Assembly (NCBI GenBank): GCA_016188065.1
Contig: JACPIN010000006.1
Coordinates: 1-38,792 of the forward strand
DNA: 38,792 nt
Direction: 5' to 3'
From: Candidatus Woesearchaeota archaeon
GTDB lineage: Archaea; Nanobdellota; Nanobdellia; SCGC-AAA011-G17; ARS1403
This document shows, in pieces, positions 21,599 to 31,166 of this stretch. The position numbers and the translations under genes are program-made. The first letter of the stretch is position 1. Each line of letters begins with the position of its first letter. The notes below the pieces were generated by a model. The model did no database searches. It was not told the DNA's origin and saw only the letters and a list, made by a program, of their open reading frames with translations.

Positions 21599-23209
21599 CT
21601 ACCTATGAGTAAGATAAAATACTAATTTATTTTTCTCTTTTTTATCTAATTTACAGAATGCGAATCTTTCAAACTGAATCATCTCATTAACTCTAACTTC
21701 TTTCAAGAGCGGCTCACCAAAACCTTTTTTGACAGAGGCATCAGGCATCACAACTTCCACTTTAGCTAAGTCTTTTGCAACAGGAAGCCAATGTATCATC
21801 TTCGCATCTATTCTAGGATCCAATTCTTCAGAAATAAATTCCAAATTTTTAAAATTGAATAAATGCATAAATCTGTATATTCTGTCTTTTTCTAAATTAT
21901 CTTGGACGTAAAAGTCATCTCCAGTTTTGATTACCCTCACTCCCTTTTCAGGGTGCTCAGGATGAAGCGGAGCATGAGAGCTAATTCCTGGAGAATTCTT
22001 TATCTTTATTTTCTTAGGATTTTCAATAAAGAAGTAGCGATTCGCAATTGGGTCTAGCAATCTTTTATTTTTAGCAATAATATCATCCCATGTTATTGTT
22101 GATTCTGCTTTTGAAATTCCGGTTGATAAAACAAAGTCATAAATAGCCTGAGGCAAAAATCCCCTTCTTCTTAATGCTACTATCGTCGTCAATCTTGGAT
22201 CGTCCCATCCAAGAAACTCTTTATTTTTTATTTTCTCTCTGATTATCCTTCCAGAACTCTCAACTCCTTCCAGATTCAATCTTCCAAATTCATACGTTTT
22301 TGTTTGCTGTAAGTTCAAGAGTTTTTGAATATACTTTTGAAGCTCTGCTCTCAGCTCAAACTCCTTGCTTCTTAATCTGTATGTTATCTTGAAATGCCCA
22401 TCCATCACCGCATTCTGAAAATCATAATTAGGCCAGAGATGATACTTTGATCCTTGCCTTGCATGCCTGCTATTCACGAATCTGAACAGAGTAGGGTCCC
22501 TCATCGTCGTATTCTTATGCTTCATACTCCCTTTTAATCTCAAAATTCCTTTTTTACTTTTAAGAAAATCATTCCAAAAAACTTTATTTTTTCTGCATTC
22601 ACATTCAATGCCTTTCAGCCTGCTATCGCTTATCTTCTCTTTGCTGCAATAACATGCATAAGATTTTTCTTTTTCCAGTAGTTTTCTCGCATAGCGGTAG
22701 AACAATTCCATATTATCAGATGCATACTGAAGTTTATCCCACTTAATTCCAAGCCAGCTGAAATTATCCAGCATAATCTCGTAGTACTCCTTCTTTACTA
22801 ACTCTGGGTTTGTATCTTCAAAGCGCAGATAGAATTCCCCTTCATGCTTTTTCGCTAATTCATAATTTAGTATTAGTGCTTTGGCATGCCCTAGATGAGG
22901 ATATTTTTCCGGACCAGGCGGGAATGCAGTTCTTATTTTTCCTTTAACTTTTAGAATGCTGAATAAATCCCTTTCTTTTTTCTTTTGTTTTTTGAATGTA
23001 AACGCCTGTAACTGTGTTTCCTGCTCTGAAACGGATAGTTGATTTACCTTCTTTATTACATCATTAATTTTTTTCGACAGCTCTTTTATTTTATTTTTCA
23101 AGCTGGGATTCTCCTGAAGAACTTTTCCTATTACGGCTCCAGGATTTGCTTTTCCTTTGTAATTTACTGCATTCTGCAGCGCATACTTAAGAATTAACTC
23201 TTCATCCAT
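21599..23209 (-). CDS. gltX: Glutamyl-tRNA synthetase (archaeal GluRS/GlnRS type)
   Basis: RTAFPPGPEKYPHLGHAKALILNYELA, FYLRFEDTNPELVKKEYYE; start moved to MDEELILKYALQN. Confidence 0.94.
   Translation of the reverse strand: MDEELILKYALQNAVNYKGKANPGAVIGKVLQENPSLKNKIKELSKKINDVIKKVNQLSVSEQETQLQAFTFKKQKKKERDLFSILKVKGKIRTAFPPGPEKYPHLGHAKALILNYELAKKHEGEFYLRFEDTNPELVKKEYYEIMLDNFSWLGIKWDKLQYASDNMELFYRYARKLLEKEKSYACYCSKEKISDSRLKGIECECRKNKVFWNDFLKSKKGILRLKGSMKHKNTTMRDPTLFRFVNSRHARQGSKYHLWPNYDFQNAVMDGHFKITYRLRSKEFELRAELQKYIQKLLNLQQTKTYEFGRLNLEGVESSGRIIREKIKNKEFLGWDDPRLTTIVALRRRGFLPQAIYDFVLSTGISKAESTITWDDIIAKNKRLLDPIANRYFFIENPKKIKIKNSPGISSHAPLHPEHPEKGVRVIKTGDDFYVQDNLEKDRIYRFMHLFNFKNLEFISEELDPRIDAKMIHWLPVAKDLAKVEVVMPDASVKKGFGEPLLKEVRVNEMIQFERFAFCKLDKKEKNKLVFYLTHR
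21603..21636 (+). repeat. 34-bp direct repeat, copy B (inside gltX 3' end)
   Basis: Identical to 20477-20510; on minus strand encodes NKLVFYLTHR. Confidence 0.95.
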
Positions 23210-23289
23210 AATATAAAATAAACATTTGAGATATATAAATTTAGCCAATCTAGATAGATTTTAAAGTTTATTTATCTGATGCGTTATGT

Positions 23290-23763
23290 ATGTTGAAAGC
23301 AAGATTCCTGCTTCCTAACCATAAGCCTCCAGGAAGGATGTACGTTAATTTGCTAGGATTAGAGCGCGTATTCGGCAATGGAAAAGGCATTGAAAAAGCC
23401 CTTGATAATGCAATTGACTATGGAACAAGTACACTAGCCTATAACAAGAGGGGATTAAGCGATTTTGATTTCTTCATAGGGATAATAAGCTCTGATACCG
23501 TAAAGATGGAAAGGGTTTTTACCTTATTCGCCTATTATGATGTTTATAAGCAGCACACCGCTCCAAAGATTGGGAGGCAATTTTTCAGAGGCAGATACCT
23601 GCTTAGTGAAAAGATTGAACACCTTGACGAAGACACAATCACTTTGTTATACAAGGAAAATGAGTTCAGGAAAACAACTGAAAGCCTTGAAGACTATATG
23701 AACAGATACCCGCATCTTGGAAAACTGGAGCCAAAGAGGGGCTTTGGAGAGCTTTTAGTTTAA
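23290..23763 (+). CDS. Hypothetical protein
   Basis: 157-aa ORF with plausible start. Confidence 0.6.
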   Translation: MLKARFLLPNHKPPGRMYVNLLGLERVFGNGKGIEKALDNAIDYGTSTLAYNKRGLSDFDFFIGIISSDTVKMERVFTLFAYYDVYKQHTAPKIGRQFFRGRYLLSEKIEHLDEDTITLLYKENEFRKTTESLEDYMNRYPHLGKLEPKRGFGELLV

Positions 23764-23800
23764 CAGAAAATAATTTAAACCGGTTTTCTATATAAAAAAT

Positions 23801-24169
23801 ATGGTAACATTTAATTATCTTGATATTGAATCAAATATTAAGGATAGATTTTTCGATGTTAGAGATCATTTGATGGAGCATGGAATATCTTTGATATTTG
23901 ACAGAGTAGTTACTGAAGATGGTCATCTTTACATTTATTTAGAAAAAATTAGCACAGGTAGGAGCATTGCTTATTCTGAGATTGCAGAATTGTCCGAATA
24001 TTTAGAGCGCACATATGAAGAAATGGAAGCAGAAATCGCACATCTTCCTGATAGCATAAGAAATGAGATTAGAAAGCAGGATTATTCCCCTGTTAATGTC
24101 GCTGTTGCAAGACAGTATTTATTAAATACAAAAAGAGAAACTGAAAGAAGAATAGAGATTGTTGCATAG
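23801..24169 (+). CDS. Hypothetical protein
   Basis: 122-aa ORF. Confidence 0.6.
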   Translation: MVTFNYLDIESNIKDRFFDVRDHLMEHGISLIFDRVVTEDGHLYIYLEKISTGRSIAYSEIAELSEYLERTYEEMEAEIAHLPDSIRNEIRKQDYSPVNVAVARQYLLNTKRETERRIEIVA

Positions 24170-24187
24170 AAAAGATTAAAAACCTGT

Positions 24188-24553
24188 ATGATTTATATGT
24201 GCCATATGGATGATAAAATGTTAAAATATCTGGAAGATGAATCTAATTTCTTGCTAACTGAAAGCCAAAGAGAATCTATAAAAGATTTAGAAAAAATCTT
24301 TGGTAAAATGTATATGGAAACAGCACACCATTCCTTTGCTTTTAGAAGATTAAAATATGCAGTTACAGACGAAGATAAAAGAAAATATCAGTTTTATAAT
24401 TTAGTTACTCTTTTACAGCATAGATACTTTGAACGAGTTGATGAAGAAATTGAAGAGGATATAAGACTGCACGGGCATCATCCAAGTGAAGAAATATTTC
24501 GTTCATCTATACCCGAAGATTTTCTTAGAAAGTATCTGGATAAAACTCAATGA
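24188..24553 (+). CDS. Hypothetical protein
   Basis: 121-aa ORF. Confidence 0.55.
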   Translation: MIYMCHMDDKMLKYLEDESNFLLTESQRESIKDLEKIFGKMYMETAHHSFAFRRLKYAVTDEDKRKYQFYNLVTLLQHRYFERVDEEIEEDIRLHGHHPSEEIFRSSIPEDFLRKYLDKTQ

Positions 24554-24666
24554 GTTAAAAATTGTCAAATAGAGATAAACATGCTAAAAATAAATGAGGT
24601 GGCTTTTGATTTTAAATTAAAATCCAAAATGAAAAATAATTTATATTAGTGGCTCTTGATATTACT

Positions 24667-25419
24667 ATGGTTAATTATATCGGCTATACTTTAATCAGCG
24701 TTCTCATTGTCAGCTTAATCTCTCTTGTTGGAATTTTAACTTTATCTTTGAAAGCAAATACGCTCAAAAAATTATTAATATATTTTGTTAGTTTCTCTGC
24801 AGGAGCTTTATTGGGAGATGTTTTCATCCATTTACTGCCGGAAATCATTGAAGAAAATGGCTTTGGATTCAATATCTCAGCATATATTTTATTTGGAATT
24901 CTATTTTCTTTTTTAATTGAAAAAGTAATCCAATGGAGGCACTGCCATCACCCTACAACTAAAGAGCACCAGCATCCTTTTGCAATCATGAATCTTGTAG
25001 GAGACTTTCTGCATAATTTCATAGACGGATTGATTATAGGCGAAAGCTATTTAGCTTCCATTCCAGTTGGTATTGCAACCACAATCGCAGTCATATTGCA
25101 TGAAATCCCGCAAGAGATAGGAGATTTTGGAATCTTGCTTCATGGTGGCTTTTCCAAGGGCAAGGCTTTATTCTTTAATTTTGTAACAGCATTGAGTGCT
25201 ATTTTAGGTGAAGTTATCTCTCTTGTTTTGGCTGCCCGTGTTGAAAATTCCTTATTATTCCTAATCCCGTTTGCTGCTGGAAACTTTATCTACATCGCAG
25301 GGGCAGATTTAATTCCCGAATTGCACAAATACGAGTTTACGACTAAAAATTCAATTCTGCAGCTAATTACTATTATATTAGGAGTAATGGTCATGATGGC
25401 TTTGTTATTGCTGGAATAA
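24667..25419 (+). CDS. ZIP-family metal transporter
   Basis: HNFIDGLIIGESYLASIPVGIATTIAVILHEIPQEIGDFGILLHGGFS signature; ATG chosen over upstream GTG. Confidence 0.9.
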   Translation: MVNYIGYTLISVLIVSLISLVGILTLSLKANTLKKLLIYFVSFSAGALLGDVFIHLLPEIIEENGFGFNISAYILFGILFSFLIEKVIQWRHCHHPTTKEHQHPFAIMNLVGDFLHNFIDGLIIGESYLASIPVGIATTIAVILHEIPQEIGDFGILLHGGFSKGKALFFNFVTALSAILGEVISLVLAARVENSLLFLIPFAAGNFIYIAGADLIPELHKYEFTTKNSILQLITIILGVMVMMALLLLE

Positions 25420-25431
25420 ATAAATTAAAAA

Positions 25432-25791
25432 TCATTCATGCCTGATAGCTATATGAAAATAATCACATACAAAATCAATGTCGCAATAAGAGCAGTAATA
25501 CACCTCTTCCACTATTTCATTGTCTTTTCCTATCATAAAAACTGACTTGAGTCCGCAGCCACGGCTTCCAGAATGCAGGTACTCAGCCCCTTCAACTGTT
25601 GGAACCAGTTCTCTTAATTTAGATTCAAGAAGGTTTATCCCTTCATCCAATTTGCTAATCTCATTAATGATATTCTCCCTTTGAGACTTGTACTCTTTCA
25701 TCTTTAAAGCATATTCCTTCCTTTTCTCAGAAGTCAAAGCAGTAATCCCCAATATGGCAATCCTCTCTTCAATATAAGACCTTGTATACAT
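25432..25791 (-). CDS. Hypothetical protein with C-terminal CxxC
   Basis: Coiled coil then VYYCSYCDIDFVCDYFHIAIRHE. Confidence 0.55.
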   Translation of the reverse strand: MYTRSYIEERIAILGITALTSEKRKEYALKMKEYKSQRENIINEISKLDEGINLLESKLRELVPTVEGAEYLHSGSRGCGLKSVFMIGKDNEIVEEVYYCSYCDIDFVCDYFHIAIRHE

Positions 25792-25842
25792 ACATTGATT
25801 TTAGATAGGATTATTTATAAGGTTAATCAGCTCCTAGGAAGG

Positions 25843-26253
25843 TTACTGTATCCCCAAGTAGAAATCCAGAGATATCATCCCTGCTCCGACAAGTATAAGC
25901 AGAAAAGTAGAAGCCAGCGCCATATAATTAACCTCCCATCCATCTACAAAATTTAGCCTCTTTACAATCTTCCTGTGATATATGCCAAGAACCATAACTA
26001 TTGTAATCATAGAAGCAAAAAGCCTCGTTCCTATTCCAAAAAGGACAAATAATCCGCCGTAGAATTCCGTTATTATCAGTATCCAAGTCCATATTATTCC
26101 TGGCTTGTAGCCAATAAGGTTTAGCCATTTAGCCATTGCTTCCTTATCCTTTAATTTATTATAGCCATGAGCCATGAAAAAAGTTCCTAAGAAAAACCTT
26201 ACAACCAAAAGACCTACATCCATCATTGGCATGTTAATTTTTAATTTTTTCAT
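25843..26253 (-). CDS. DoxX family membrane protein
   Basis: VRFFLGTFFMAHGYNKL, TEFYGGLFVLFGIGTRL. Confidence 0.85.
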   Translation of the reverse strand: MKKLKINMPMMDVGLLVVRFFLGTFFMAHGYNKLKDKEAMAKWLNLIGYKPGIIWTWILIITEFYGGLFVLFGIGTRLFASMITIVMVLGIYHRKIVKRLNFVDGWEVNYMALASTFLLILVGAGMISLDFYLGIQ

Positions 26254-26267
26254 GCTTAAATACTTTT

Positions 26268-26657
26268 TTATATATATTTGTAACTTAAAAATAATAATAA
26301 AATATTAATTAAATAAATAGAAGTGCAGACCAAGCAAAAAGTTCTCAACTTTACATATGATAGATAAGCAAGATAAATCGAGCCCGGCACAGATAAGATT
26401 GAAATTAAAAAAACAAAATCAAAAAATTTTAGCTGGAGCAAAATAAAAATCATCAGATAAAAAAACATTCCATAAAATGAATTTGATCTCCCAAGCAGCT
26501 TTCCGTATTTGCTTAAGAATGCTTTGTTACAGGAAATATTTTTATTAAAGCTGTAAACAGGCTTGTAATTTTTATCCGCTAACTTCTTTTCAACATGATA
26601 AGCATAGAGTGAAAGCAGGAAACCCATAGCCGCAATAATCTCAATCAGCATAAGCAT
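26268..26657 (-). CDS. VKOR-family protein
   Basis: NISCNKAFLSKYGKLLG...SFYGMFFY...TFCLVCTSIYLIN. Confidence 0.82.
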   Translation of the reverse strand: MLMLIEIIAAMGFLLSLYAYHVEKKLADKNYKPVYSFNKNISCNKAFLSKYGKLLGRSNSFYGMFFYLMIFILLQLKFFDFVFLISILSVPGSIYLAYLSYVKLRTFCLVCTSIYLINILLLFLSYKYI

Positions 26658-26696
26658 TCCAAATATTTTTATATACTTAAAATTTTCCTAACCCAG

Positions 26697-27419
26697 ATGA
26701 TTACAAAAAATGTAGATAAAAAAAGAGGCCATGTCCATAATCCTTCCGGAAGATACATCAAAAGCTTTGTCTATGGAGGGCTTGACGGCATTATAACCAC
26801 TTTCGCTGTCGTTGCAGGCGTTGCAGGAGCATCTCTTAGCGCAAGTATAGTTTTGATTTTAGGTTTTGCAAACTTAATTGCTGACGGCATTTCCATGGCA
26901 TTTGGCGATTATCTATCCACAAAAGCAGAGGGAGAATATGGAAGCGCAGAAAGAAGAAGAGAAGAGAAAGTTACACAATACCCAAAAGTAGAAAAGAAAT
27001 CAATCATCAATATTTTCTTTAAGCAGGGGTTCAGCAAGAATGACGCCGAGAAAATTTCTAGCATAGTATGCAAAAATAAGAAAGCATGTGTTGATTTAAT
27101 GCTCGCATATGAATTAGGAATCGCGAAAAAGAAGCAGGATCCATTTAGAAATGCGCTGATTACATTTAGCTCTTTTGTCTTGTTTGGATTTATCCCGCTG
27201 ATTGCTTATGTTTTCTCGAAAGCAGTTTTTATATTTCGGCAGGATACTTTCGTGGTAGCATCGATATTCACCGTGTTGACATTATTTATTTTAGGCGCTG
27301 TAAAATGCAAAGTAACTGGGATGAACTGGTTGAAATCAGGCCTTGAAATGCTGTTTGTCGGTGGATTTGCTGCAGCTGCTGCTTATTTCATAGGGTATTT
27401 AATCTCAAATCTGGTATAG
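26697..27419 (+). CDS. VIT1/CCC1-family metal transporter
   Basis: SFVYGGLDGIITTFAVVAGVAGASLS, LIADGISMAFGDYLSTKAEGEY. Confidence 0.92.
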   Translation: MITKNVDKKRGHVHNPSGRYIKSFVYGGLDGIITTFAVVAGVAGASLSASIVLILGFANLIADGISMAFGDYLSTKAEGEYGSAERRREEKVTQYPKVEKKSIINIFFKQGFSKNDAEKISSIVCKNKKACVDLMLAYELGIAKKKQDPFRNALITFSSFVLFGFIPLIAYVFSKAVFIFRQDTFVVASIFTVLTLFILGAVKCKVTGMNWLKSGLEMLFVGGFAAAAAYFIGYLISNLV

Positions 27420-27455
27420 AAAGTATTAAAAATTATACCGGCTATATCAGGTAAA

Positions 27456-27923
27456 ATGTTAAAAATAAATGATAAAGCCCCTGATTTTTCTTTAAAAGAT
27501 AAAGATGGAAGAATCACTTCACTAAATAAAGTAGATTCTAAATTTTTAGTTCTTTATTTCTACCCTAAAGATGACACTTCTGGGTGCACAGTAGAGGCCA
27601 AAGAATTCACATCAAATTTAAATAAGTTTGAAAAGATTAATGTTAAAGTCATGGGCATCTCTGGAGGCGATGAAACTACAAAGAAGAAATTTTGTGATAA
27701 GTACAATTTGAAAGTATTATTACTAAGCGATCCCGATTTCTCCGTTTGCAAAAAATACTGTGTCTACGGTGAGAAGAGCTTTATGGGAAGAAAGTTTCTT
27801 GGCATAAAACGGACTACTTTTATATTAGATAAAGATAAAACGATTAAAAAAGTATTTGAAAATGTTAAGCCAGAAGGTCATAGCGAAGAGGTCTTGGAAT
27901 TCTTGAAGAATGAAGCAGGTTAA
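27456..27923 (+). CDS. Peroxiredoxin (Bcp type)
   Basis: APDFSLKDKDG, YFYPKDDTSGCTVEAKEF. Confidence 0.93.
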   Translation: MLKINDKAPDFSLKDKDGRITSLNKVDSKFLVLYFYPKDDTSGCTVEAKEFTSNLNKFEKINVKVMGISGGDETTKKKFCDKYNLKVLLLSDPDFSVCKKYCVYGEKSFMGRKFLGIKRTTFILDKDKTIKKVFENVKPEGHSEEVLEFLKNEAG

Positions 27924-28566
27924 TCTTTCAGCCATTTATAAAATTCTAAAAGAAGAGATTAAAAAGTACAAGGTTCCAGTTGCAGACTTAATAGAAATCC
28001 AAACAAAAGATCCTTTCAAGGTTTTAATTGCTACAATCTTATCTGCAAGGACAAAAGATGAAACCACTGCAAAAGTCTGTGAAAGATTATTTTCTAAAAT
28101 TAAAAGTGCTAATGATTTAGAAATACTGCCAGTTAAACAAATTGAAAAACTAATCTATCCTGTCGGGTTCTATAAAACTAAGGCTAAGCACTTAAAAAGA
28201 TTACCAATAGTTTTGAAAGAGGAATTCAACAAAAATATTCCAGACAAAATTGAAGACTTATTAAAGCTGCCAGGAGTTGGGAGAAAAACTGCAAACTTAG
28301 TCAGGGCAGTTGCTTTTAAGAAACCTGCTCTAGCTATAGATGTGCACTGCCATCGTATTTTTAATAGATTGGGATATATTAAAACAAAAAATCCTCATGA
28401 GACCGAAATGGTTTTAAGAAAAAAGTTACCCAAAAGATACTGGGAAAAGATTAACAGCCTATTTGTCGCATTCGGCCAGAATACTTGCAGGCCTATAAGC
28501 CCTTGGTGCAGCAGATGCCCGATAATTAGCAATTGCAATCAAGTTAGGATTGGGAAAAAAAGATAA
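27910..28566 (+). CDS. nth: Endonuclease III
   Basis: LSARTKDETT, LPGVGRKTANLV, IDVHCHRIFNRLG, C-terminal FeS CysX6CysX2CysX5Cys. Confidence 0.94.
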   Translation: MKQVNLSAIYKILKEEIKKYKVPVADLIEIQTKDPFKVLIATILSARTKDETTAKVCERLFSKIKSANDLEILPVKQIEKLIYPVGFYKTKAKHLKRLPIVLKEEFNKNIPDKIEDLLKLPGVGRKTANLVRAVAFKKPALAIDVHCHRIFNRLGYIKTKNPHETEMVLRKKLPKRYWEKINSLFVAFGQNTCRPISPWCSRCPIISNCNQVRIGKKR

Positions 28567-28613
28567 AACATTTCAGCAGAATGTTTAAATATTGTCCCAT
28601 AAAACTTAATTAA

Positions 28614-29213
28614 ATGGATTTGCACAGAAGCTATAGAGAAAAAAAAGCAGAGATTATTAAAAGATTAAAAGGATTTAAGCTGCTCAGCGAAGAAGATTTA
28701 TTTTACGAATTATGTTTTTGTTTGTTAACCCCGCAGTCAAGCGCTAAAAGAGCTGACTGGTGCATTCAAGAGCTTAAAAAAAGAAATTTCAAAAAAAATA
28801 AGTTTGATCCTGCTCCAATTTTAAAGCAAAAAATCAGATTTCATAACAACAAAGGAAAATACCTTCTTGAAATGATGGAAAAATATAATGAGTTAAAAAG
28901 AGAATTGGACAGGATAAATGACATTAAGGAAAAAAGAGGGTTTTTAGTTAATAGTGTTAAAGGTCTTGGGTTAAAAGAAGCTGCTCATTATCTGCGCAAT
29001 ACAGGGCATGAAAATTTAGCTATATTAGACAGGCATATCTTGAAGAATTTAGTTAAAGCCAATGTAATAAAAGAATTGCCTAAAACTTTGACCAAGAAAA
29101 AATATTTTGAAATTGAAGAGAAATTCAGGAAGTTTTCAGAGAAAATAAAAATTCCAATGGATCACTTAGATTTGCTTTTCTGGAGCATGGAAACTGGAGA
29201 AATTTTCAAATAG
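28614..29213 (+). CDS. ogg: N-glycosylase/DNA lyase (archaeal Ogg type)
   Basis: CLLTPQSSAKRADWCIQEL, GLGLKEAAHYLRNTGHENLAILDRHILKNL. Confidence 0.9.
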   Translation: MDLHRSYREKKAEIIKRLKGFKLLSEEDLFYELCFCLLTPQSSAKRADWCIQELKKRNFKKNKFDPAPILKQKIRFHNNKGKYLLEMMEKYNELKRELDRINDIKEKRGFLVNSVKGLGLKEAAHYLRNTGHENLAILDRHILKNLVKANVIKELPKTLTKKKYFEIEEKFRKFSEKIKIPMDHLDLLFWSMETGEIFK

Positions 29214-29727
29214 CCTTCTTATACACTAAGATAATTATTAAAATGAATGCTGTCAAAGCCATCATTGGAATTGTGATGTAACCCAATTCAAAAGAGTATA
29301 CCACATTGCAAGGAACTTCTGAGTTTGCGCCGCATGTTGTTGTGAATTGGAATACCTGAACTGAGTAATGGTATGCTGCTATCAAAGCCCCAATAACTGC
29401 CAGTGGAATTATATAATGCTTTATCCTCAAATCTTTTTTCTTTAACGCTATTCCAAATATTATTGGAAGGGGATACATAAATATTCTCTGGAACCAGCAT
29501 AGTTTACATGGTGTATATCCGAGAATTTCAGAGTAAAATAGGCTTCCTAAGGTTGCTGTAAGTGAAATTATGAAAGCTAGCAATAAATGGTTTTTTCTCA
29601 AAGAGAGTTTTAAATCTTCCACTAGTGGAATTTTTATTACAAAACTTATCAGCACTAAAGCAATAAATACATCGCTTAGTAATGTTAAAAATACAAGAAT
29701 TCCCGGCACTATTGAGGTAATTGGCAT
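29206..29727 (-). CDS. DsbB/BdbC-like disulfide bond formation protein
   Basis: GYTPCKLCWFQRIFMYPLPIIFG and TTCGANSEVPC. Confidence 0.85.
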   Translation of the reverse strand: MPITSIVPGILVFLTLLSDVFIALVLISFVIKIPLVEDLKLSLRKNHLLLAFIISLTATLGSLFYSEILGYTPCKLCWFQRIFMYPLPIIFGIALKKKDLRIKHYIIPLAVIGALIAAYHYSVQVFQFTTTCGANSEVPCNVVYSFELGYITIPMMALTAFILIIILVYKKAI

Positions 29728-30077
29728 CCTGTTAATTCGGCTAGTCTATTAAACTGCTGCACCCCTTCATATTTTATGTTCCCAATTATCCAAGATGGAT
29801 ATCCAGTAATTCCTGCCTGCTGGCATGCAAGTGTCTGAGGTCCTCCCAATGGGCCGCATTCAACATAGTTTACATACTGCATTGAATTTCCAAACATATT
29901 TTTCTGGGTTGTACAATGGACACATTGAAAAGAGCCATAGAAAATTGCCCCTTTTTCTGTAATGCATTTTGCAAAATCATCATACTTGCCAGCTTCTACC
30001 TCGCTGTTTCTTGTAAAAAAGAAAGCAGCTGTTATTATAATAACTGCTACCGTAATTGTCATTGTAGATTTCTTCAT
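29709..30077 (-). CDS. Exported thioredoxin-fold protein
   Basis: N-terminal TM; FYGSFQCVHCTTQKNMFG (CxxC); GITGYPSWII cis-Pro loop. Confidence 0.8.
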   Translation of the reverse strand: MKKSTMTITVAVIIITAAFFFTRNSEVEAGKYDDFAKCITEKGAIFYGSFQCVHCTTQKNMFGNSMQYVNYVECGPLGGPQTLACQQAGITGYPSWIIGNIKYEGVQQFNRLAELTGCQLPQ

Positions 30078-30111
30078 GATAAATAACCGGTTAAAATAAT
30101 GATATTTAAGC

Positions 30112-31122
30112 TTATTCCCTAGAGCTTACATAAATCATGTTATTTTTTAAGGAGAAGTCAGCATTTAAGAATTGTTTGATCAGCCAGATATTTGTTTCTG
30201 CGTGCTTGGTTAATTCTGGAATTTTTATTGCACTTGTTCCTTTAGCAAGTGCAAGATATGGCAAAATCTGGTCTGTCATAAATTCATCCATGCAAGCTCC
30301 AGAGTTTATTTGTTTTAATAACCCTAAAGCTGCTTCATGTCCGACTTGCTCCGCAGTCTTTCCTATCTCTCCAAGAGCATCAAATCCTAGAATTGTATCG
30401 TCAAATTCTGCTGTTAATAACATTCCAGATCCGGGGCATATTGATGGAACATACCTATTGCAGGTTTTTAAATTAAAATTTTCCAGAGATTTCTGCGCAG
30501 TTTGTGATTGCCTCTCTGCAACCTGTCTTTTTTTAAGAAAATCTGAAGCAAATGAAAAACATGAGATTGATTTCAGCTCTCCGCATTCTGTTGTTTGTAA
30601 AGGTCTAAGATTAGTTTTTCTTGTCCTAACTTTAATCTCCGCTCCTCCTTTAGGAAAAAATCCATTTTTAACGACTTCAATACTGACATGATAATCCATT
30701 TTTTCAAGCAAGGGCAATAATACTTTCTTAATATAAATCAAGCTCGGCGCTTTCAAGTTAAATGTTCCACCACCTTTTATATGAATATTCAAATTATGAT
30801 GCGTACATGCTATTAATAATGACTGTAAAACTAAGGCAGTGGAGCCAGCTGTAGAAATATTAATTTCTAAATTTGTATTTGTTATTTTTCTTGGAATAAA
30901 TGATAACTCTGCCGAGTATAATCTATCTCCCTCAACTTTCGCATTGCATAATCCTGCTGCTGCCCTTACAGTCTGCAAATGCTGCTCTTTTAATCCCGGC
31001 TCTTTTCTACCTTTTCTTATATCTACAATCGTAAACGGCTTTTGCGTGATTAGAGAGAGTGCAAGAGCTGTCCTTATTATCTGCCCCCCGCCTTCTAAAT
31101 AGTCCCCTTTTATCTCAAGCAT
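30112..31122 (-). CDS. rtcA: RNA 3'-terminal phosphate cyclase
   Basis: IKGDYLEGGGQIIRTALALSLIT, GLKEQHLQTVRAAAGLCNA. Confidence 0.94.
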   Translation of the reverse strand: MLEIKGDYLEGGGQIIRTALALSLITQKPFTIVDIRKGRKEPGLKEQHLQTVRAAAGLCNAKVEGDRLYSAELSFIPRKITNTNLEINISTAGSTALVLQSLLIACTHHNLNIHIKGGGTFNLKAPSLIYIKKVLLPLLEKMDYHVSIEVVKNGFFPKGGAEIKVRTRKTNLRPLQTTECGELKSISCFSFASDFLKKRQVAERQSQTAQKSLENFNLKTCNRYVPSICPGSGMLLTAEFDDTILGFDALGEIGKTAEQVGHEAALGLLKQINSGACMDEFMTDQILPYLALAKGTSAIKIPELTKHAETNIWLIKQFLNADFSLKNNMIYVSSRE

Positions 31123-31166
31123 ACCCAGCAAAAAGGTTTTTAAGTATTTAAGTTTTCTTTTATTCC

